Below, piece by piece: positions 1-5,630 of a stretch of DNA of 9,737 bases (its first letter is position 1; each line of letters starts with the position of its first letter). Below the pieces are notes generated by a model, which worked only from the letters and a program-made list of their open reading frames with translations, was not told where the DNA came from and made no database searches. Origin of the DNA: JAZRWQ01 sp045599805. Its GTDB lineage: Bacteria; Bacillota; Clostridia; Oscillospirales; UMGS1783. The position numbers and the translations under genes are program-made. The stretch is taken from positions 1 through 9,737 of the forward strand of contig JAZRWQ010000116.1 of assembly GCA_045599805.1 (NCBI GenBank). Reading direction: 5' to 3'.

Positions 1-1
1 T

Positions 2-1048
2 ACCGACTTCTTTATCGACGGTCATTCCCATACCGTAATGACAAAGGGCAAAAACGGCGAGCCTATTCAGTCCACCGGCACCGGATTTGCGAATATCGGC
101 GTTATCGTTATTGACGAAGCATCCAAAAAGATTGAATCCAATGAGCTTATCGCTCTTGAGGATCTCGAAAACGAAGATGCCGAGGTTAAGGCGATAATCG
201 ACCAAATGAAGGCAAACGTTGAAAATGAATACGGCGTTATCGTTGCAAAGAGTGAGGTTGACCTATGCGGCGACAAGAAGCCCGGCAACAGAACACAGGA
301 AACCAACCACGGTGACCTTATCACCGATGCCTGCCTGTGGTACGCCACCGAGAAGTATCCCGACATAACATCAAAGGTGCCTAAGAGTAACGTAGTTGCC
401 ATTGAAAACGGCGGCGGCATCCGCGCATGGATAAGAAAGGGCGAGGTCACAAGAGGCGACCTGTTCAATGTACTGCCCTTCGGCAATACGCTTGACGTAG
501 TCTACCTTAAGGGAAGCACTCTTCTCGAGGTTCTCGAAAGCGCCACCTTTGCCGCACCTACCGAGCTGGGCGCATTCCCCCAGATAGGCGGAATGAATAT
601 CACGATAAACACCGCTATCCCCTATGATGCGCAGGACGAGCCCTTCCCCGGCTCCACCTACTACGGACCAAAGAGCATAAAGCGCGTGACCATTAACGAT
701 ATAGGCGGTAAGCCCTTCGACCCCGATGCCCTTTACGCGGTAGTTACCAACGACTTTGTTTCCTGCGGCGGCGAAGCCTACTATGCTTTCGGCACGCTAA
801 CGGATAAGGTAAATACCGGCGTGGCTTTCGATGTCGTTGTTACCGAGTACATTAAAGAAAAGCTCGGCGGACATATCGGCATGGAGTATGCAGAGCCTCA
901 GGGCAGAATCACCATTCTTACCGCCGAGGACATCCCCACTCCCGAAACTGCCGATAACTTCCCCCTGATCATCGGCATTTCCGCAATGGGCATGGCTATT
1001 GTAACCGGCGCGGTATGTGCAGTTAAATCCAAAAAGAATCCGCAGTAA
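2..1048 (+). CDS. Surface 5'-nucleotidase family protein, C-terminal part (5'-truncated by window edge)
   Basis: The frame is open from base 2, so the true start lies left of the window and 348 residues are visible. The first residues contain IDGHSHT, the last metal-binding motif of the calcineurin-like phosphoesterase domain of 5'-nucleotidases (UshA/YfkN type). The 5'-nucleotidase C-terminal, substrate-binding domain follows, with NRTQETNHGDLITDA, ENGGGIRAW, GDLFNVLPFGN and TNDFVSCGGEAYYAF. In many family members the last motif reads GGDxY, so the Glu is a conservative change. The family removes phosphate from nucleotides outside the cell. The tail has a hydrophobic segment and a short KSKK end, which places the enzyme on the cell surface. 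A terminator follows 42 bases after the stop, so this gene is separate from the arginine operon. Family assignment is firm; exact substrate (5'-nucleotide, 2',3'-cyclic nucleotide or UDP-sugar) is not determinable here. Confidence 0.93.
   Translation, partial: TDFFIDGHSHTVMTKGKNGEPIQSTGTGFANIGVIVIDEASKKIESNELIALEDLENEDAEVKAIIDQMKANVENEYGVIVAKSEVDLCGDKKPGNRTQETNHGDLITDACLWYATEKYPDITSKVPKSNVVAIENGGGIRAWIRKGEVTRGDLFNVLPFGNTLDVVYLKGSTLLEVLESATFAAPTELGAFPQIGGMNITINTAIPYDAQDEPFPGSTYYGPKSIKRVTINDIGGKPFDPDALYAVVTNDFVSCGGEAYYAFGTLTDKVNTGVAFDVVVTEYIKEKLGGHIGMEYAEPQGRITILTAEDIPTPETADNFPLIIGISAMGMAIVTGAVCAVKSKKNPQ
932..1045 (+). other. C-terminal cell-wall sorting signal, degenerate (TPETAD)
   Basis: The last 38 residues of the nucleotidase have the three-part layout of a sortase substrate. 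A short motif, IPTPETADN, is encoded around 932-958. A roughly 23-residue hydrophobic stretch begins at FPLIIG, and the end is basic (KSKKNPQ). The classical motif is LPxTG; clostridial versions often read PxTGD. Here Ala replaces Gly (PETAD), which resembles the LPNTA motif used by class D sortases. The layout is seen directly; anchoring by a sortase is inferred. The alternative is a plain membrane anchor. Confidence 0.6.
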
Positions 1049-1090
1049 GGCGGGGCGACTTAGGGAGAAATACAGAGCTTTATAATTTAA

Positions 1091-1127
1091 AAAGGAATCT
1101 GTCTGATTGACAGATTCCTTTAATTTT
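1091..1127 (+). terminator. Rho-independent terminator of the nucleotidase gene
   Basis: A perfect 13-base-pair stem (AAAGGAATCTGTC at 1091-1103 with its complement at 1109-1121) closes a five-base loop and runs into TAATTTT. It lies 42 bases after the nucleotidase stop codon. The stem starts with a run of A on its left, so weak function in the reverse direction is also possible. Confidence 0.85.
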
Positions 1128-1158
1128 ACCGTTTCTGATGATTTTTGTTTCCTCTCAA

Positions 1159-1181
1159 AGCCTTCCCCGGAGGGGAAGGCT
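1159..1181. repeat. Palindromic repeat, single hairpin of the CCTTCCCC family
   Basis: AGCCTTCCCC at 1159-1168 pairs perfectly with 1172-1181 across a GGA loop. The same stem core (CCTTCCCC/GGGGAAGG) recurs in three of the four units at 9370-9722. Only the first hairpin of the unit is present here; the second hairpin and the GGATGAGG tail seen on the right are absent. No T run follows, so it is not a standard terminator. Confidence 0.75.
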
Positions 1182-1201
1182 AATAAGGAAAATTATAGTA
1201 G

Positions 1202-1220
1202 GGACGAGCATAATTCGTCC
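1202..1220. repeat. Short hairpin repeat GGACGA...TCGTCC
   Basis: GGACGA at 1202-1207 pairs with TCGTCC at 1215-1220 across a seven-base loop, preceded by TAGTAG. GTAGGG-hairpin sequences of this shape are, to my knowledge, common dispersed repeats in gut Clostridia, but that cannot be confirmed here. Its right edge lies two bases from the upstream ArgR box. Confidence 0.5.
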
Positions 1221-1222
1221 TT

Positions 1223-1240
1223 CCTGCATAAATATACATC
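1223..1240. promoter_or_regulatory. Upstream ArgR operator (ARG box 1)
   Basis: The sequence CCTGCATAAATATACATC fits the ArgR/AhrC consensus TNTGNATWWWWATNCANA except at the two outermost positions. Its core TGCATAAATATACAT is identical over 15 bases to the promoter-proximal box at 1352-1369. The two centres are 129 bases apart, with the argC promoter between them. The distance would allow a DNA loop held by one ArgR hexamer (inference). Confidence 0.75.
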
Positions 1241-1320
1241 ATTGCGCAGGCGCACATACCTGTGATATCATTATATATAAGGATATCATAAAAAATATTT
1301 GTTAATTTTATACATTCCAC

Positions 1321-1349
1321 TTGACAAATTGATGTATAAAGTGTAATAT
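1321..1349 (+). promoter_or_regulatory. Sigma-A-type promoter of the arginine operon
   Basis: The -35 box TTGACA (1321-1326) is a perfect match. A 17-base spacer leads to TAATAT (1344-1349), one base off TATAAT. Transcription should start near 1356, inside ARG box 2. The 30 bases upstream of the -35 are A/T-rich and could act as an UP element. A dispersed inverted repeat, TATACAT (1309-1315) and ATGTATA (1332-1338), flanks the -35 and resembles two separated ARG half-sites. Confidence 0.85.
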
Positions 1350-1351
1350 TA

Positions 1352-1369
1352 TTTGCATAAATATACATA
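1352..1369. promoter_or_regulatory. Promoter-proximal ArgR operator (ARG box 2)
   Basis: TTTGCATAAATATACATA matches every fixed position of the 18-base ArgR consensus TNTGNATWWWWATNCANA. It begins two bases after the -10 hexamer and covers the expected transcription start, so an arginine-bound ArgR/AhrC hexamer would block initiation. Repression of arginine biosynthesis genes by such boxes is well established in Escherichia coli and Bacillus subtilis. No regulator gene is in this window. Confidence 0.88.
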
Positions 1370-1389
1370 AATATGATAGGAGCAGTATT

Positions 1390-2322
1390 TTGACTAAGGT
1401 TTTTATTGACGGCAGCGCCGGTACAACGGGGCTGCGGATATACGACAGGCTTTCTTCGAGAAGCGATATTGAGCTTATATCGCTTACGGAGGATAAACGC
1501 AAGGACGTTGAGGCGCGCAAAAGCGCGATAAACGATGCCGATGTTGTTTTCCTTTGTCTGCCGGACGCAGCGGCGATCGAGGCGGCGGCGCTGTGCGAGA
1601 ATGAAAAGACGGTCATCATTGATACCTCGACGGCGCACAGGGTTGCCGACGGCTGGACTTACGGTTTTGCCGAGGTGAACGGCCTGAAAAACAGGATAGC
1701 TCATTCCAAACGCATTGCCAATCCCGGCTGTCACGCAAGCGGATTCGTTTCGCTTATAGCGCCGCTGGTAAGTGCAGGGCTGATAGATAAGGACGAAAAG
1801 CTTTCCTGCTTTTCGCTGACCGGGTATTCGGGCGGCGGCAAGAAGATGATAGTCGACTATGAGGACGAAGACAGACGGGAGTATCTGCTTGCGCCGCGTA
1901 TGTACGGACTGACGCAGTCGCATAAGCATCTGCCGGAAATGGCAAAGATATGTTCTCTTAACAGCATGCCGCTGTTTTCGCCGATAGTTTCGTCATACTA
2001 TGCAGGTATGCAGGTAACCGTGCCGCTTTTCATGTCGCAGGTAAAGGGAAGCATAAAGGATATATGCGAGGTTTACAAAAGCACCTATACCGGAAAGGTA
2101 GTTTACTTTGAAGAAAATGCGGACGATGCCGGATTTATAAGCGCAGGCGGCTTTGCCGGCAGAGACGATATGCAGATAAGCCTTTTCGGAAACGATGAAA
2201 GGATAACTCTCGTATCGAGATTCGATAATCTGGGCAAGGGCGCATCGGGCGCCGCAATACAGAACATGAACATTGTGCTCGGAATAAATGAGACAGAGGG
2301 CCTTTGGCTTGGAGGTAAATAA
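1390..2322 (+). CDS. argC: N-acetyl-gamma-glutamyl-phosphate reductase, short (type 2) form
   Basis: ArgC performs the NADPH-dependent reduction of N-acetylglutamyl phosphate to N-acetylglutamate semialdehyde, the third step of arginine synthesis, in the cytosol. The 310-residue protein has a Rossmann nucleotide-binding loop at its start (GSAGTTG, residues 8-14), the catalytic cysteine in NPGCHASGF (Cys114), GYSGGGK at 145-151 and the conserved His pair of SHKHLPEM (His178, His180). The length and the FIDGSAGTTG start fit the short ArgC class rather than the ~345-residue class. I place the start at TTG 1390 because AGGAG (1378-1382) sits seven bases upstream and the protein begins exactly where the family does. 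It is the first gene of the arginine operon, and argJ follows after one base. Confidence 0.95.
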   Translation: MTKVFIDGSAGTTGLRIYDRLSSRSDIELISLTEDKRKDVEARKSAINDADVVFLCLPDAAAIEAAALCENEKTVIIDTSTAHRVADGWTYGFAEVNGLKNRIAHSKRIANPGCHASGFVSLIAPLVSAGLIDKDEKLSCFSLTGYSGGGKKMIVDYEDEDRREYLLAPRMYGLTQSHKHLPEMAKICSLNSMPLFSPIVSSYYAGMQVTVPLFMSQVKGSIKDICEVYKSTYTGKVVYFEENADDAGFISAGGFAGRDDMQISLFGNDERITLVSRFDNLGKGASGAAIQNMNIVLGINETEGLWLGGK

Positions 2323-2323
2323 A

Positions 2324-3538
2324 GTGAAGATAATATCGGGCGGCGTTTGCGCCGCAAAGGGTTTTTTTGCCGGCGGTGTGCACTGCGGCATACGCAAAAA
2401 CAGAAAGAAAAAGGATCTTGCGCTGATTTACAGCGAATGTCCGGCAAGCGCCGCGGCAGTATATACCACGAACTCAGTTAAGGGCGCGCCCCTGACGGTA
2501 ACAAAGAAGCATCTTGAAAACGGCATCGCGCAGGCGGTCATATGCAACAGCGGCAACGCCAACACCTGCAATGCCAACGGCATTGAGATAGCCGAGAAGA
2601 TGAGCGCGCTTTTATCCGACGCTATGGGCATAAAGGCGGACGATGTTGTTGTCGCATCCACCGGCGTTATAGGTCAGCCCCTTGATATCGAGCCGATAAA
2701 AGAAGGTATTCCGGCTCTTAAAGAAAGCCTTTCTCGAAACGGCAGTGCCGATGCCGCCGAGGGCATAATGACCACCGATACAAGACTTAAAGAGGTCGCC
2801 GTTGAATTCAATGCCGGCGGCAAGGTATGCAGAATAGGCGGCATTGCCAAGGGCAGCGGCATGATTCACCCCAATATGGCGACCTTGCTTGTGTTCATAA
2901 CCACCGATGCGAATATTTCCCCGGCAATGCTTAAAAAGGCGCTGAGCACCGATATTGCCGACACCTTTAATATGGTAAGCATTGACGGCGATACCTCCAC
3001 AAACGATATGGTTACCGTGCTTGCAAACGGCATGGCGGGCAATAAGGAAATATGCGAGGAAAATGAAGACTTTGCCGAGTTTATGAAGGCACTTAACACC
3101 GTAACGGTGCATCTGTGCCGCATGATAGCCGGCGACGGCGAGGGCGCTACCAAGCTTTTGGAGTGCAGGGTGAGCGGTGCAAAGGATATACCCACGGCAA
3201 AGACGGTTGCAAAGAGCGTTATCTGCTCAAGTCTGCTTAAAGCCGCCATGTTCGGCGCGGACGCAAACTGGGGCAGGGTGCTGTGCGCGATAGGGTACAG
3301 CGGCGCTGACGTTGACGTTGACAGGATAGACGTTGCCTTTGAAAGCAAGGCAGGCAAAATAGAGGTTTGCAAAAACGGCTCAGGCATAGAGTTTTCGGAA
3401 AAGATCGCCAAAAAGGTGCTTTCCGAAAACGAGATAGATATACTTATCGAGCTTAACAGCGGCACATCCGGCGCCTGCGCATGGGGCTGTGACCTCACTT
3501 ACGATTACGTTAAAATAAACGGCGATTACCGCACCTGA
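2324..3538 (+). CDS. argJ: Bifunctional glutamate N-acetyltransferase / ornithine acetyltransferase
   Basis: ArgJ transfers acetyl from N-acetylornithine to glutamate, releasing ornithine and regenerating N-acetylglutamate; bifunctional forms also use acetyl-CoA. From the GTG at 2324 the protein has 404 residues. The autocleavage motif KGSGMIHPNMATLL is present, with Thr187 as the expected new N-terminal nucleophile of the beta chain. STGVIG (112-117, oxyanion hole), TTDTRLK (150-156) and the typical end WGCDLTYDYVKINGDYRT are also present. The frame is open further upstream to 2288, but GTG 2324 is chosen: GGAGG (2311-2315) lies eight bases before it, only one base separates it from the argC stop, and VKIISGGVCAAKGF matches the family start. 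Its presence implies the cyclic acetyl pathway. Whether it is truly bifunctional cannot be read from sequence. Confidence 0.95.
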   Translation: MKIISGGVCAAKGFFAGGVHCGIRKNRKKKDLALIYSECPASAAAVYTTNSVKGAPLTVTKKHLENGIAQAVICNSGNANTCNANGIEIAEKMSALLSDAMGIKADDVVVASTGVIGQPLDIEPIKEGIPALKESLSRNGSADAAEGIMTTDTRLKEVAVEFNAGGKVCRIGGIAKGSGMIHPNMATLLVFITTDANISPAMLKKALSTDIADTFNMVSIDGDTSTNDMVTVLANGMAGNKEICEENEDFAEFMKALNTVTVHLCRMIAGDGEGATKLLECRVSGAKDIPTAKTVAKSVICSSLLKAAMFGADANWGRVLCAIGYSGADVDVDRIDVAFESKAGKIEVCKNGSGIEFSEKIAKKVLSENEIDILIELNSGTSGACAWGCDLTYDYVKINGDYRT

Positions 3539-3551
3539 TAAGGAGGGCATT

Positions 3552-5579
3552 ATGACCGATAATTTTTCCAATAAAGAGCGTGCCGAGGTGCTTACTCAGG
3601 CACTGCCCTATATAAAGCGCTACACCGGCAAAACCATTGTAATAAAATACGGCGGCTATGCCATGATAGATGAAACCCTTAAAAAGCAGGTTATGGAAGA
3701 TACCGTGCTGTTGTGGCTTATCGGCGTTAAGGTCGTGCTCGTGCACGGCGGCGGCCCGGAGATAAGCGAGATGATGAGTAAGCTGGGCAAAAAGCCCGAG
3801 TTTATCGACGGACTGCGCGTTACCGATAAGGAAACGGTCGATATCGTGCAGATGGTGCTGGCGGGCAAGGTAAACAAGTCGCTTGTAGGCATGCTTGAAA
3901 CGCACGGCGGCAAGGCCATCGGTCTTTCGGGCATGGACGGCAGACTTATCGAGGCCACCGTTAAAAACGAAAAGCTGGGCTACGTTGGCGAGGTCACCAA
4001 GATACACGTTCAGCCGATACTGGATATACTCGAAAAGGGCTATATCCCCGTAATATCCACGCTGGGCTGTGACGAAAACGGCAACACCTACAACATAAAC
4101 GGCGATACCGCCGCTGCCGCCATTGCGGGCGCGCTCGGCGCGGAGAGACTTATCATGATGACCGACGTTGCCGGCATCCTTAAGGATAAGGACGATCCGT
4201 CCTCTCTTATCCCCGAGATAAGTATTTACGAGGCGGAACAGCTTTACAGAGAGGGCGCTGTTTCCGACGGCATGATCCCCAAGGTGAACTGCTGTATCGA
4301 GGCGCTTAAAAAGGGCGTAAAGAACGTTGTTATCATGGACGGCAGAGTGCCCCATTCCATTCTTATGGAGCTGCTTACCAACGAGGGCGCAGGCACTATG
4401 TTTACGGAGAAAAGAGATATGACTATAAAAGAAAAAGATAAAAAATACGTTGCCGGTACCTACACCCGCTTCCCCGTTGTTCTTTCAAAGGGCAAGGGCT
4501 CGCTTGTGTGGGATGAAAACGGCAAGGAATATATCGACATGGGCTCGGGCATCGGCGTTACCTCCTTCGGCTATGCCGACGATATGTGGCAGGCCGCCGT
4601 TTCCAATCAGGCGGCAAAATTACAGCACACCTCCAATCTGTATTACACCGAGCCGTGCGCTCTGCTTGCCGAGAGGATGTGCGAACGCACCGGAATGAGC
4701 AAGGTATTCTTCTCCAATTCGGGCGCGGAGGCAAACGAATGTGCAATCAAGGTTGCAAGAAAATACGCCGCCGAGCGTAAGGGCAGCGAGTATTCCACGA
4801 TAGTTACCCTTAAAAACAGCTTCCACGGCAGAACCCTCACAACCCTTGCCGCGACCGGTCAGGATAAGTTCCACGAGCTGTTCAATCCCCTTACCCCCGG
4901 CTTTGTAAGCATCAATGCCGATAACATCTACGAGCTGGAAGCGGTAGGCTCGGCAAACAAGATCGCCGCCATAATGTTCGAGTGCGTACAGGGCGAGGGC
5001 GGACTTATCGACCTTAAAAAGTCGTTTGTAAACGAGGTCGTTGAATACGCGCAGGCGCACGATATACTTATAATCGTTGACGAGGTTCAGACCGGCAACG
5101 GCAGGACCGGCAAGCTGTACTCCTATATGAATTACGGCTTCACCCCCGACATCATCACCACCGCAAAGGGCCTTGCAGGCGGTCTGCCGCTCGGCGCCAC
5201 CCTTATGAGCGAAAAGGTAAAAGATGTGCTGGGCTTTGGCGACCACGGCTCCACCTTCGGCGGCAACCCCGTTTGCTGCGCTGCCGCTTTGTCGGTTTAC
5301 GACAGACTTACCGAGAGCTTCATGGATGACGTGCTTAAAAAGAGCAAGTATCTTTTCGATACCTTTACCGGCGCCGAGGGCATCGAGTCGGTAAACGGCA
5401 TGGGCCTTATGATAGGCATTAAGCCCCAAAAGCCGGTTGCCGAGGTTTTGAAAACCTGCCTTGAAAACGGTGTGCTTTGCCTTACGGCAAAGGATAAATT
5501 AAGGCTTCTGCCGGCGCTCAACATCCCGATGGACGTCTTAAAGAAAGCCGCCCAAATAATTAAAGAAGCCTGCAAATAA
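3552..5579 (+). CDS. argB-argD: Fused acetylglutamate kinase (ArgB) - acetylornithine aminotransferase (ArgD)
   Basis: One uninterrupted 675-residue frame encodes two enzymes. Residues 1-289 are N-acetylglutamate kinase: Lys32 in KYGGYAM, VHGGGP (64-69), GLRVTD around Arg89, NINGDTAA with Asp185, and DGMIPKV with Lys244. An N-terminal helix before the kinase core (ALPYIKRYTGKT) resembles arginine-inhibited hexameric kinases such as that of Thermotoga maritima, so feedback inhibition is likely (inference). Residues 290-675 are a full-length class III PLP aminotransferase of ArgD type: SNSGAEANE, NSFHGRT, VQGEGG, DEVQTGNGRTG, the PLP lysine at 539 in TAKGLAGG, and HGSTFGGNP. The junction is short and charged (TEKRDMTIKEKDKK). 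AGGAGG at 3541-3546 precedes the start by five bases. Met290 could be an independent argD start (4419-5579, 386 aa). A genuine fusion, internal initiation, or a sequencing error that removed a stop all remain possible. Confidence 0.93.
   Translation: MTDNFSNKERAEVLTQALPYIKRYTGKTIVIKYGGYAMIDETLKKQVMEDTVLLWLIGVKVVLVHGGGPEISEMMSKLGKKPEFIDGLRVTDKETVDIVQMVLAGKVNKSLVGMLETHGGKAIGLSGMDGRLIEATVKNEKLGYVGEVTKIHVQPILDILEKGYIPVISTLGCDENGNTYNINGDTAAAAIAGALGAERLIMMTDVAGILKDKDDPSSLIPEISIYEAEQLYREGAVSDGMIPKVNCCIEALKKGVKNVVIMDGRVPHSILMELLTNEGAGTMFTEKRDMTIKEKDKKYVAGTYTRFPVVLSKGKGSLVWDENGKEYIDMGSGIGVTSFGYADDMWQAAVSNQAAKLQHTSNLYYTEPCALLAERMCERTGMSKVFFSNSGAEANECAIKVARKYAAERKGSEYSTIVTLKNSFHGRTLTTLAATGQDKFHELFNPLTPGFVSINADNIYELEAVGSANKIAAIMFECVQGEGGLIDLKKSFVNEVVEYAQAHDILIIVDEVQTGNGRTGKLYSYMNYGFTPDIITTAKGLAGGLPLGATLMSEKVKDVLGFGDHGSTFGGNPVCCAAALSVYDRLTESFMDDVLKKSKYLFDTFTGAEGIESVNGMGLMIGIKPQKPVAEVLKTCLENGVLCLTAKDKLRLLPALNIPMDVLKKAAQIIKEACK
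4406..4421 (+). promoter_or_regulatory. Possible internal ribosome site and ATG start for argD
   Basis: GGAG at 4406-4409 lies nine bases before ATG 4419-4421, at the point where the aminotransferase homology begins. A TGA overlaps this ATG as ATGA but in the +1 frame, the layout of a normal translationally coupled gene pair. This suggests that argB and argD were separate recently, or still yield a free ArgD as well as the fusion. Confidence 0.5.
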
Positions 5580-5584
5580 ACAAT

Positions 5585-5626
5585 AAAATGCCGAGTGGCC
5601 AAAGGTCACTCGGCATTTTTGTTTTT
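5585..5626. terminator. Bidirectional terminator between converging operons
   Basis: A 16-base-pair stem (5585-5600 with 5604-5619, containing one G-U pair) closes an AAA loop. The left arm begins AAAA and the right arm ends in a T run continuing as TGTTTTT. It therefore works as an intrinsic terminator on both strands, ending the arginine operon on + and the phosphodiesterase operon on -. It lies five bases after the argB-argD stop and just beyond the stop of the opposite gene. Confidence 0.92.
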
Positions 5627-5630
5627 ATTA

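Noticed and set aside
1202..1220. The GGACGA hairpin as a terminator or riboswitch stem
   Set aside because: No T run follows and it lies upstream of the argC promoter, so it is not in the leader of that transcript.
1263..1290. Duplicated GATATCAT and the inverted TGATATC...GATATCA pair upstream of argC
   Set aside because: Short, A/T-rich and common by chance; it does not match the ArgR consensus or another operator that I recognise.
1299..1316. A possible third ARG box centred near 1307
   Set aside because: Only the right half (ATACAT) fits; several fixed positions of the left half mismatch, so I mention it only as a half-site.
1373..1393. Six-codon leader frame (MIGAVF) whose TGA overlaps the argC TTG start
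   Set aside because: No ribosome site precedes it, it contains no Arg codons, and the AGGAG within it is better explained as the argC ribosome site.
2288..2323. Upstream ATG start for argJ at 2288
   Set aside because: It would overlap argC by 35 bases, has no good ribosome site and adds 12 residues not typical of the family, whereas GTG 2324 has GGAGG at ideal spacing.
4620..5429. Long minus-strand frame (269 codons) opposite argD, and similar long antisense frames opposite argJ and argB
   Set aside because: They are shadows of strongly supported plus-strand genes; their proteins show no recognisable motifs and no ribosome sites were evident.
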